Assembly (NCBI GenBank): GCA_017444165.1
Contig: JAFSXH010000294.1
Location: 1 to 13,866, forward strand
Reading direction: 5' to 3'
Origin: a bacterium
GTDB taxonomy: Bacteria; Vulcanimicrobiota; Xenobia; Xenobiales; Xenobiaceae
DNA: 13,866 nt
The notes below the pieces were generated by a model that made no database searches, had not been told where the DNA came from, and worked only from the letters and a program-made list of their open reading frames with translations. Positions 5,738-12,692 of this stretch are shown one piece after another. Position 1 is the first letter of the stretch. Each line of letters opens with the position of its first letter. A program made the translations under genes and the position numbers.

Positions 5738-7940
5738 GTCGATCAAAGAGTTCGTCCATCTTAGCTGAACTCAGTTTGCAGGATTCCTTGCCCGTCCAAT
5801 CAACGGTTATATAGGTCTTTTGAGGTAGATCTATGGTGCTGTAGTAGCGTATTTGATTAGTTTGCCACATGTTGCCGTTTTCGTAATACCATCCGGTGGG
5901 CAATGGAGTGGCCATGCCTTTACCTTTTAAGTTCTTTGTCCCTCTAGGGAAGAGGGGGAAGACGCGTGCTGATAATTTCTTGCCTCTAGCAAAACAGCCC
6001 ATATCGCCGCGCATGATCAATTTCAGATGAGGGGAGAAGAGCAAGCTACTCTGTAAATGGAGTTGTTTGGCACTCTCTGGGCCAGAAAAACTGTCACGGA
6101 TAATAATCCTCTTATCGTCAGGCATAAAGAGAATTTCCCTAATTATTAAAATAGTTAAGCCATTGCGCAGACGTGCTTGACGACCGCATTTATATATAAT
6201 GTCCTTTTTGTCTTTTATATCTTTTTTATACAGAGGAGAACAGATAGACCTATCGGCTATGGTGTAATTTTCTAAGCCGTATATCTCACTTATCTGTTCG
6301 ATATTATCGCTAGTCAAATCTCCGTAGTAACCTATTCTGATAGGCTGGATCTCTTCAGTAAAAAATGGAGCTGAATGGGCCGCAAAACTGTCTAAATACT
6401 CTTTTAATTCTTTTTTATCTTCACGACAGTTACCAGGATCGATGAAGAAAGGTTCATCTTCTATAGTCAATATTAAAGAGAGGCAATCGCAGTGATTTTC
6501 AACGTTATTATTAAAAAGTGGATTGCCGATAGCTATACACTGTGACGATTTTGCTTCGCAGTGATCGCGCACTACCCCTAAACCATTGGGAACAAAATAA
6601 ACCAAGGTAGAGGAGGGACGTTGAATCTCAATGTCTAGTAAACTCTCGTCGGCATTAGGTCCCAACCACCAGTAAATTTCTGTCGAAACATTATTGATCT
6701 TGAAGAGCAATTTGCCCTCATTAAAAACTACCGCTCCCAAACAGAGTAGATTTAAAGCATAATCAGATAGTGATTGGTATTGCCCTAATATACCTGGAGA
6801 CTTAAACTTTCCAAAATAGGGAATAATGCGGCTGGGTCCTGCAAAAAAGTGTATAGTTTTTAAAGCATTGAGACAGAAGGCGAACAGGAGATCGTTTACT
6901 CTTTGTCTATTTTGCAATTGTTGCAGGATAGATAAGAGGAGCAGTTCCGTTTTATAGCAGTGTTCGGCTAGAGAATTACTATAATGCAAACATTTTTGAC
7001 TAAATTCGTTACAAATGGTGTCCTCTAACTTAGACTCAACCAACTCCCTCCATTTGGGAGCTAATTTCAACTCTGGATAATGACTAGTGAACATGTAGAG
7101 GACGATAATCTCTTCCAGGGATGGTTTGGGAGTTTTACTTATATGGTTAGCTAAGACAGCGGCGTGTAATATAATAGATGAGGTAATTTTGAAAAATACT
7201 TCGGGTACAACAAATTTGCAACTGAGACACATGTTCACAGCTAACATCCAATTGAGCAGACGTACAGCTATGCTGCGATAGTCCACCCAATTAATACCAA
7301 ACCACAACGGATTGGCCCCTATCCACTCTGTAGCCTGAATTAAAATGTTAGAAGCGTAATTATTATCTCCCGTTATCCAAAAAGCCCTGGCTAAAGTCAA
7401 AAAATGGTAATGACTATTATCTTCCCATACTCTCTGTAGCTCATGAATATCGGCAAAGGGAGACTTTTTTAGCTTGTCACCATTCTCTGGCGTAAATAAT
7501 TCTTGGATTTCGCGAGCCGATTTACTTGGATAAACGTTGGCACTGTTAGTCTCATCACCAGTTTTAGATCTGGAGGATAAATACTCTCTAGCTTTTCCTA
7601 AGATTGTCTCTATCTTAGGATTTTTTTTAAATTGAGAGAATTTATTGTGTATAACAGAATATTCACTGTTATCTAGGAAGAGAACGGGTTTTCCCCTCCT
7701 TAGAAAATATTCATAAAACAGGCGATAGGCCGAAGTAAGATCACCCGTATCGGCACTATCTTTCGCCTCTTCTAATATTGGAGCATCCACAAATTGGCTG
7801 AGAATATATCTCTCATCGCCTTCAAATCTTTGAGAGTTGCTGTAACAAAACTCCACCCTAGATTCTAAAGCTACAGGCAAAGAAGGAGATTTCTTGATAG
7901 CCTTTTTTTTATTAGAGAGAAAATTCTGCAACCAATCCAT
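5724..7940 (-). CDS. Heparinase II/III-like protein, probable polysaccharide lyase fold with altered active site
   Basis: 738 residues, a usual length for the family. The N-terminal part has the alpha-toroid hallmarks: W172 followed by HYHFLTLARAFWITGD (177-192), ANPLWFGINW (209-218) and RLLNW (227-231). The C-terminal beta-sandwich part has the conserved HCDCLSL...FFIDPG pattern (H483, D485, DPG 501-503) and AAHS (520-523), equivalent to the usual AHNT. Family members cleave acidic polysaccharides or sit in capsule/O-antigen loci. Two positions usually catalytic look replaced. The N-N-H loop corresponds to TPKPSLEE (270-277), and the S-x-x-Y-H motif corresponds to SLAEH (323-327), with Glu in the Tyr position. 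No signal peptide is visible; the N-terminus is basic and lysine-rich. ATG 7940 lies 5 bases after the aminotransferase stop with only a weak Shine-Dalgarno, which suggests translational coupling. Fold assignment good; activity uncertain. Confidence 0.85.
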   Translation of the reverse strand: MDWLQNFLSNKKKAIKKSPSLPVALESRVEFCYSNSQRFEGDERYILSQFVDAPILEEAKDSADTGDLTSAYRLFYEYFLRRGKPVLFLDNSEYSVIHNKFSQFKKNPKIETILGKAREYLSSRSKTGDETNSANVYPSKSAREIQELFTPENGDKLKKSPFADIHELQRVWEDNSHYHFLTLARAFWITGDNNYASNILIQATEWIGANPLWFGINWVDYRSIAVRLLNWMLAVNMCLSCKFVVPEVFFKITSSIILHAAVLANHISKTPKPSLEEIIVLYMFTSHYPELKLAPKWRELVESKLEDTICNEFSQKCLHYSNSLAEHCYKTELLLLSILQQLQNRQRVNDLLFAFCLNALKTIHFFAGPSRIIPYFGKFKSPGILGQYQSLSDYALNLLCLGAVVFNEGKLLFKINNVSTEIYWWLGPNADESLLDIEIQRPSSTLVYFVPNGLGVVRDHCEAKSSQCIAIGNPLFNNNVENHCDCLSLILTIEDEPFFIDPGNCREDKKELKEYLDSFAAHSAPFFTEEIQPIRIGYYGDLTSDNIEQISEIYGLENYTIADRSICSPLYKKDIKDKKDIIYKCGRQARLRNGLTILIIREILFMPDDKRIIIRDSFSGPESAKQLHLQSSLLFSPHLKLIMRGDMGCFARGKKLSARVFPLFPRGTKNLKGKGMATPLPTGWYYENGNMWQTNQIRYYSTIDLPQKTYITVDWTGKESCKLSSAKMDELFDRPSPD

Positions 7941-7945
7941 AAACT

Positions 7946-9046
7946 CTAAACCTTAAAAAATGACTTTATAACAGAGACTACTGTCTCGATCTCGTTATCA
8001 GTCAGTTCGGGGAACATGGGCAGAGACATAACTTCACTCTGTAATTTTTCACATATAGGCAGAGAACCTAATTGAAAACCGCTTGAAGCAAAAGTCTTTT
8101 GTAAATGCAAGCACACTGGATAGTATATCGCTGGACCTACGCCGTTTTCTCTCATATAGTCGAAAAGTTTATCTCTTTGAGGGACGCGTACTGTGTATTG
8201 ATGGTATACATGGTGACAACCAGGACGCTCGCAAGGGGCGATAGCAGGAGTACCCTGCAACAATTCTGTGTATTTGTGAGCAACGCGGCGACGTTCAACA
8301 TTCCATTCATCAACGTGGCGCGATTTGACGCGCAGAGCGGCGGCCTGAACCTCATCTAAACGGCTGTTCGTACCTAGTATCTCATGGTAATAACGAACCT
8401 TACTTCCATGTCCTCTGAGCATCTGCAAGGTCTCATAAAATTTAGGATCACTAGTTAAGACCATGCCACCATCGCCTATACCACCTAAATTTTTGCTGGG
8501 GAAGAAAGAAAAGCAGGCCATATCTCCAAAAGTGCCAACCTTCTGCCCGTCTATCATAGCTCCCGTAGATTGAGCACAATCTTCGATCAAATAAAGATTG
8601 TGTTCCTTACAAATATCCTTGATCTCTTTGATGGGAGCGGGATGGCCGTAAAGATGTACAGCTACTACAGCTTTGGTTTTGGGAGTTATGGAACGGCGCA
8701 AACTGTCGAGATTCAAAGCAAAATTATCGCTGTCGACATCGGCAAAGACTACTCTCGAACCAGCCAAAGCTACTGCTCCAGCTGAAGCTACAAAGGTGAA
8801 AGAGGGGACTATAACTTCATCATCAGCTTTAAGATCTAAGGCACGAATGGCTAATTGTATAGCATCTGTACCATTGCCGACACCCACACCATACTCAGTG
8901 CCTACCCAGGTGGCGAACTCTTTTTCAAAAGATTGAACCTCTTGGCCTAAAATATAGGAAGTTGAGCGCAAAACTCTCAACACAGCCTCTTCTAGTTCAT
9001 TTTGTATTTGAGCATACTGGGTGCGAAGTTGCAAAATAGGTATCAT
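7946..9046 (-). CDS. DegT/DnrJ/EryC1/StrS-family PLP-dependent sugar aminotransferase
   Basis: 366 residues from ATG 9046, the typical family length. The family transfers an amino group, usually from glutamate, to a keto sugar nucleotide, making aminosugars for surface glycans. Visible motifs are GNGTDAIQLAI (57-67), HLYGHPAPI (131-139), EDCAQS (155-160, with the Asp that pairs with the PLP ring nitrogen) and FFPSKNLGG (181-189, with catalytic Lys185). TNSRLDEVQAA (226-236) and YHQYTVRVP (281-289) follow. The N-terminus MIPILQLRTQY matches WbpE-type enzymes. The frame stays open upstream to GTG 9175, but those 43 extra residues are basic, low in complexity and not part of the family, so I place the start at 9046. 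Its ribosome site (AAAGAG) is weak. The gene lies directly before the heparinase-like gene, which supports a polysaccharide role. The exact sugar substrate is unknown. Confidence 0.92.
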   Translation of the reverse strand: MIPILQLRTQYAQIQNELEEAVLRVLRSTSYILGQEVQSFEKEFATWVGTEYGVGVGNGTDAIQLAIRALDLKADDEVIVPSFTFVASAGAVALAGSRVVFADVDSDNFALNLDSLRRSITPKTKAVVAVHLYGHPAPIKEIKDICKEHNLYLIEDCAQSTGAMIDGQKVGTFGDMACFSFFPSKNLGGIGDGGMVLTSDPKFYETLQMLRGHGSKVRYYHEILGTNSRLDEVQAAALRVKSRHVDEWNVERRRVAHKYTELLQGTPAIAPCERPGCHHVYHQYTVRVPQRDKLFDYMRENGVGPAIYYPVCLHLQKTFASSGFQLGSLPICEKLQSEVMSLPMFPELTDNEIETVVSVIKSFFKV

Positions 9047-9086
9047 TGTATTTCTCTTTCTATTGTTTCTTTTCTTTCGATCCATG

Positions 9087-9101
9087 CTCGGTATTACGGA
9101 G
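9087..9101. promoter_or_regulatory. 15-base near-palindrome, possible operator
   Basis: CTCGGTATTACGGAG is a dyad centred on 9094, with a single G/G mismatch per half (C-T-C-x-G-T-A-x-T-A-C-x-G-A-G). It lies 41 bases upstream of ATG 9046. The size and symmetry suit a dimeric regulator site, but a 15-base dyad can arise by chance. Confidence 0.3.
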
Positions 9102-9109
9102 TGCAACGA

Positions 9110-9126
9110 CACACTTATTAGGTGTG
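9110..9126 (-). repeat. Small hairpin in the aminotransferase leader
   Basis: CACAC at 9110-9114 and GTGTG at 9122-9126 form a perfect 5-base stem around a 7-base loop. It is weak alone, but it sits in line with the hairpin at 9141-9178. Confidence 0.35.
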
Positions 9127-9140
9127 CGGATCGTCTCTTA

Positions 9141-9178
9141 TCAGTGGGAGATACCGATCTCTCTCCGCTCACCACTGA
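9141..9178 (-). repeat. Two-tier hairpin in the aminotransferase leader
   Basis: The outer arms TCAGTGG (9141-9147) and CCACTGA (9172-9178) are perfectly complementary. Directly stacked inside is GAGAT (9148-9152) with ATCTC (9157-9161) around a 4-base loop. A 10-base bulge (9162-9171) lies on one side only. This is stronger than expected by chance and would form in RNA from the - strand, next to the orphan Shine-Dalgarno. It matches no riboswitch class that I recognise. Confidence 0.5.
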
Positions 9179-9201
9179 CGTTTATTTTGCTAGTATATCT
9201 C

Positions 9202-9208
9202 ACCTCCT
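9202..9208 (-). promoter_or_regulatory. Strong Shine-Dalgarno with no start codon in range
   Basis: The - strand reads AGGAGGT at 9208-9202, a near-perfect anti-16S complement. No ATG, GTG or TTG lies between 9200 and 9181 on that strand. The first in-frame candidate for the aminotransferase is GTG 9175, about 26 bases away and inside the 9141-9178 hairpin. The chosen start at 9046 is 155 bases away. It may be a chance motif, a ribosome standby site, or a relic of an earlier start. Confidence 0.4.
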
Positions 9209-9270
9209 ATAAAAGTCAGAAACCTTTTCAGCTAGTTGAAATTAACTGCGGCCCATTTTTTTAAAACATT

Positions 9271-9299
9271 AACATATCCTGTTTTATGCCGAAAACCAA
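9271..9299 (-). promoter_or_regulatory. Weak sigma-70-type promoter candidate
   Basis: On the - strand, TTGGTT (9299-9294) and TATGTT (9276-9271) are separated by exactly 17 bases. They match the consensus at 3/6 and 4/6 positions. Position and spacing fit an internal promoter for the aminotransferase/heparinase pair, but the match is weak. Confidence 0.2.
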
Positions 9300-9319
9300 C
9301 TTGTGAAGTATGGGCAGGT

Positions 9320-11128
9320 TCAATCGCCGTAAACATTGCGAGTTTCAAACTCTAAACGCCACTTAGGTTGGTCATCTTGACAACACCAAAGTTCTAAAGT
9401 CCCTAATTCTGTTATGTGTGTTTGCAAGGTTACAGGCAAGAAGTTACCCGAATCTCCCGCTTCAGCAGGCAAAGTTACACACAGCGAAGTCAGCTCTTCT
9501 ATGTCCTCATCCCAATCATCAATGAGATCGCCAATCTTGTCCTTGTGGCGGGCAGTCGAAGCGAGAAATCTAAATTCAGCAGGTTCTCCTACTACGAGAC
9601 CAAAACTGCGCCCAGGAATGGTCTGCGTACTCTCTTCTTCCATACCAAACGGAGCGATACAGAGAGCTTTTATGGGAGCCTCTAAACCTGGAATAGCTGG
9701 CATAGAACTCTCTATGCCAATGTAGTAAGAGCGGTTAGTGCCTGCCTTTATTCTTATTCCTAAACCGTATTTATTGAGACCACAACGTACAGCTCCGCGA
9801 GCTACAGCTAGATCGTAATCGGCCCCTTGCAAAACTTTCAAGGGAGCTTTACCGATCTTATTCAACCAGCTGTTGACTATATTGACAACTCTGTCTCTTA
9901 TGGCGGGCGATTTAAAAACGCCTCCGTTGAAGAGTATGGCTGTGGGGACTAAAAACGATTCCGAAGAGTTCTCTAATTTGTGAGAGCCTAGAAAACTAGC
10001 TAAATGTTTAGTGATAGCTGGATTAGATTCGAACGGCAAGCCCAACTCTCGCAGACCGCTTTGACGAGAGCGAGTGGCATAGTCATCGGCTTGGCAGATA
10101 GGGAAGAAGCCATCTACAACGAGCTTTTGTACCTCTTCGTTAGTCAGAGTTGCTTGGATGGAACTGGCTATGAGACTGCGGCCGCGTCCAGGTATACTGA
10201 TCGACCACTCTGTCTCTCCATCTTCTTGCAACAATTGCTCTTTGGCGGAGCGACAGGCGTGAGTTAATACTTGCATCTGCCAGTTGTCTAATTTTATGTT
10301 TTGCTCTTTCTTTAGTTTTTGCTGGACGAAGACGGCCAGAGCCAGATCCATGTTGTCGCCGCCTAAAAGTATATGGTTGCCGACAGCTGTGCGCTCTAAG
10401 GTGAGATCACCATTTTCTGAGTTGACGGTAATTAAGCTAAAGTCTGTCGTGCCACCACCTACATCACAGACCAGAACTCTATCTCCAACCTCTACTTGTT
10501 TGCGCCAGTTTTCCTCACATTTATCTAACCATGCGTAAAAAGCCGCCTGTGGTTCCTCTAGGAGTGTGAGCTTTTCTATGCCTGCTTGTGAGGCCGCTTT
10601 GACAGTGAGTTCTCTGGCAATAGTATCGAAGGAGGCAGGGACAGTTATAACTACGTCTTGTTCACAGAAAGGCTCCTCGGGGTGAGCGTAATCCCAGGCT
10701 TCACGCAGATGGAGCAAATAGTTTTTTGAAGCTTCTACGGGTGAAATATGCTCCACTTCTTCAGGAGAGTTCCAGGGAAGCAGAGGCAAAGTGCGATCTA
10801 CACGATCATTAGACAACCAGGATTTAGCGGAAGAGATAACGCGCTGAGGAACTTTAGCTCCTTGATCGCGAGCTAACCAACCTACAACGTAAGGAATCTC
10901 TTTATTCCAGGGAAGTTCGATGCTGTGAGGTGGCAATTCATGAGATCCTGGAAAATATAAGAAAGAAGGGAGTGTGTATCTCTCTTCTACGTTGCCTGGA
11001 TGAGTCAGTTGAGTAATAGCTAACGGATTGATAGGTGGAGTGCTGTTAGGCAGATCTTCATTTCTTTTTGTTGGATCAGACCAAGCCAAAGCACAGTTAG
11101 TAGTTCCTAAATCGATACCTATGACCAT
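9320..11128 (-). CDS. Hsp70-family (DnaK-like) ATPase of the DUF2760-associated type
   Basis: 602 residues from ATG 11128. The actin-like ATPase domain carries GIDLGTTN (4-11), EEPQAA (191-196), CDVGGGTTDFS (221-231), LLGGDNMD (254-261), NGGVFKSPAIRDRV (401-414) and AVARGA (441-446). All the nucleotide-binding elements are therefore intact. After about residue 455 the sequence is not a standard DnaK substrate-binding domain or lid. It ends in a shorter acidic beta-rich region (about 456-602), so ordinary DnaJ/GrpE chaperone cycling should not be assumed. An ATG nine bases upstream (11137) is rejected because GGAGGG (11139-11144) would sit 1 base from it but is 10 bases from ATG 11128. The gene follows DUF2760 by about 60 bases, a pairing I know from other bacteria, where the two probably act together. 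Substrate unknown. Confidence 0.92.
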   Translation of the reverse strand: MVIGIDLGTTNCALAWSDPTKRNEDLPNSTPPINPLAITQLTHPGNVEERYTLPSFLYFPGSHELPPHSIELPWNKEIPYVVGWLARDQGAKVPQRVISSAKSWLSNDRVDRTLPLLPWNSPEEVEHISPVEASKNYLLHLREAWDYAHPEEPFCEQDVVITVPASFDTIARELTVKAASQAGIEKLTLLEEPQAAFYAWLDKCEENWRKQVEVGDRVLVCDVGGGTTDFSLITVNSENGDLTLERTAVGNHILLGGDNMDLALAVFVQQKLKKEQNIKLDNWQMQVLTHACRSAKEQLLQEDGETEWSISIPGRGRSLIASSIQATLTNEEVQKLVVDGFFPICQADDYATRSRQSGLRELGLPFESNPAITKHLASFLGSHKLENSSESFLVPTAILFNGGVFKSPAIRDRVVNIVNSWLNKIGKAPLKVLQGADYDLAVARGAVRCGLNKYGLGIRIKAGTNRSYYIGIESSMPAIPGLEAPIKALCIAPFGMEEESTQTIPGRSFGLVVGEPAEFRFLASTARHKDKIGDLIDDWDEDIEELTSLCVTLPAEAGDSGNFLPVTLQTHITELGTLELWCCQDDQPKWRLEFETRNVYGD

Positions 11129-11138
11129 TGAAATCATT

Positions 11139-11144
11139 CCCTCC
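11139..11144 (-). promoter_or_regulatory. Shine-Dalgarno deciding the Hsp70 start
   Basis: The - strand GGAGGG at 11144-11139 lies 10 bases before ATG 11128 and only 1 base before ATG 11137. It therefore selects the downstream ATG, giving MVIGIDLGTTN. Confidence 0.7.
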
Positions 11145-11189
11145 GCTCTTCGACTATTGTTGCATATTTCATTATTTGTAATTGAAAAA

Positions 11190-11717
11190 TTAAATGAGTT
11201 CTACTTCAGCGGGACAGACTACATCGCCATCCTCTTCTTCTGTACCAATAGAGGGAAGATCTGCCTTGATCAATCGCCAGCCTTTATGGTGCAGAGTACC
11301 TTTGAAAGGTGGTTCCCCTTCCACTTTGCCCACCAGACGTATTTCCTGAGGATCAAAACCGCTCTCTACAGTGATTTCAGTCTCTTCTTCATCTTCTAAG
11401 ATGGCTTCCAATTTAATGTAATCTTTGAAAGCACGACGACAACCTTTGTAGACTGTGGACTTTACTACAGCACCGACTTGAGCGTCGGGAACATTATCTA
11501 GATCCTCTTGCAAAAAGTCGATAAATCTGCCTTCTCTTTGCAAAAGTGCCAACAAAGCAACAGTTCCAGGTTCAAAATTTAAATTAGGCAGGGCCACAGA
11601 TTCCGTTGCTGGAGTCGTATCCAAAAAATTTTGAATCTTCTGAGCGAACTCACCGTTAAAGAGAATCTTAAAGAATACTTTTATAGCTGTAATTATGCGC
11701 ATGCTCCAGACTACCAC
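11190..11717 (-). CDS. DUF2760 domain protein, partner gene of Hsp70
   Basis: 175 residues from GTG 11717, close to the usual length. A short hydrophobic/amphipathic helix (about 8-20, IITAIKVFFKILF) may touch the membrane. The diagnostic DUF2760 core follows: LLALLQREGRFIDFLQED (55-72), DAQVGAVVKSTVYKGCRRA (78-96) and GFDPQEIRLVGKVEGEPPFK (120-139), followed by GTLHHKGW (140-147). The molecular function of the family is unknown; by established gene neighbourhood it accompanies Hsp70-like ATPases and may present or regulate their client. The gene lies 21 bases after sua5. The start is uncertain. GTG 11717 has GGAGGGGG (11738-11731) 13 bases upstream, whereas ATG 11702 (MRIITAIKVFF) has a GGAG only one base away, so I prefer GTG. 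Confidence 0.85.
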   Translation of the reverse strand: MVVWSMRIITAIKVFFKILFNGEFAQKIQNFLDTTPATESVALPNLNFEPGTVALLALLQREGRFIDFLQEDLDNVPDAQVGAVVKSTVYKGCRRAFKDYIKLEAILEDEEETEITVESGFDPQEIRLVGKVEGEPPFKGTLHHKGWRLIKADLPSIGTEEEDGDVVCPAEVELI

Positions 11718-11738
11718 AAAGAGTTAGAAACCCCCTCC

Positions 11739-12692
11739 TTACAAAGTGGCTGTAGCTCTGGAGAGACGATCACGTACAGCTTCCCATTCTATACTTTCAG
11801 GTACTTTCTCTATGAGAATGCGAGCAACATTCATGGTATCAGCGTAACGCAAGGCAGAATAGAGAGAGCGAGCATAAGATTCTGCCTCTTCGGGCATAGT
11901 GATCCATTTGAAATTTTGGCTAGGAAGCTCAAATTCACGAGAAAAGCCCAATATAACGGCACTAGAAATAACATCAAAGATGGCAGGTAAGTTCTCTCTG
12001 GTAAATATCTGTGAGCGAGTGTGTGGGGCATAATGCTTTTTTAATGTTCCTGGAGCTTTTACACCAGTGCCAAAATTGACGTGGAATTGTAAAAAGTTAC
12101 TTATGAGCTCCGCATTCAACATCCCTGGACGCAAAATTACAACTTTACTGTGTGCGAGATCTATAATTGTTGATTCTACACCTACAGAACAAGGACCACC
12201 ATCGAGAATGTATTTTAACTCATTGGGAAATTCGTTACGTACATCCTCAGCGCAAGTAGGACTGATATGACCGAATTTGTTGGCTGAGGGGCCGACTATG
12301 CCGTGTCCGAAAGTTCTGATGAGCTGACGCGTCAAAGGATGAGCAGGAATGCGTATACCTACACTATTTTGGCCACCAGTTACCTGATCTAAAACTTCTG
12401 GACGCTTGGGCAAGATCAAGGTCATAGGACCAGGCCAGAAGTGTCTGGCTAATTTGTAAGTAATGTTTGGAATGTAATCGACATCGACCCACTGAGGCAA
12501 CTCTTCCAGATCGGCTAGATGGACTATGGAAGGATGATCGGCGGGGCGGCCTTTGAGGGCATATAATTTGGATATAGCTGTGGCGTTGCACGCATCTGCG
12601 CCTAGGCCATATACCGTTTCCGTGGGAAAAGCTACCAGACCACCGTTAGCTAATTCAGCGGCCGCTTCCTTAATAATTTCAAGTTTGCTCAT
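11739..12692 (-). CDS. sua5: L-threonylcarbamoyladenylate synthase, Sua5/YrdC type
   Basis: 317 residues, the long Sua5 form (YrdC domain plus C-terminal Sua5 domain). It makes threonylcarbamoyl-AMP from threonine, bicarbonate and ATP for the universal t6A37 modification of ANN-decoding tRNAs, in the cytosol. YrdC motifs are FPTETVYGLGADA (22-34), KGRPADHPSIVHL (47-59), FWPGPMTLIL (85-94), GPSANKFGHISPT (134-145) and GVESTIIDL (171-179). The linker APGTLKKHYAP (213-223) corresponds to the SPGMxYxHYAP motif that closes over the active site. The Sua5 domain spans about 224-317. ATG 12692 overlaps the upstream TGA in an ATGA and has no Shine-Dalgarno, so it is probably translated by reinitiation after the DegT-like gene. 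Domain order and motifs look intact. Confidence 0.95.
   Translation of the reverse strand: MSKLEIIKEAAAELANGGLVAFPTETVYGLGADACNATAISKLYALKGRPADHPSIVHLADLEELPQWVDVDYIPNITYKLARHFWPGPMTLILPKRPEVLDQVTGGQNSVGIRIPAHPLTRQLIRTFGHGIVGPSANKFGHISPTCAEDVRNEFPNELKYILDGGPCSVGVESTIIDLAHSKVVILRPGMLNAELISNFLQFHVNFGTGVKAPGTLKKHYAPHTRSQIFTRENLPAIFDVISSAVILGFSREFELPSQNFKWITMPEEAESYARSLYSALRYADTMNVARILIEKVPESIEWEAVRDRLSRATATL

Larger units (their letters stand above)
9047..9319 (-). promoter_or_regulatory. Structured leader/intergenic region upstream of the DegT aminotransferase
   Basis: This is a 273-base gap between the Hsp70 stop and the chosen aminotransferase start, the longest gap in the - strand block. 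It carries an orphan Shine-Dalgarno, two hairpins and one dyad (listed separately), all on the promoter-proximal side of the start. A weak promoter candidate lies at 9271-9299. GTTTT/AAAAC at 9281-9296 forms a weak AT-rich stem after Hsp70, not a convincing terminator. Open frames on the + strand here encode low-complexity hydrophobic runs and are probably shadows of the purine-rich - strand. Confidence 0.5.

Noticed and set aside
9021..9264. + strand ORFs of about 63-72 residues with Phe/Leu-rich hydrophobic stretches
   Set aside because: They are antisense to the purine-rich aminotransferase 5' end and leader, have no Shine-Dalgarno, and the hydrophobicity follows from the pyrimidine-rich strand.
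9414..9725. 103-residue + strand ORF opposite the Hsp70 3' end
   Set aside because: It is antisense to a conserved ATPase-family gene, with Ser-rich low-complexity content and no ribosome site.
11135..11137. ATG 11137 as the Hsp70 start
   Set aside because: The Shine-Dalgarno GGAGGG would be only one base away. ATG 11128 has ideal spacing and begins exactly at the family N-terminus.
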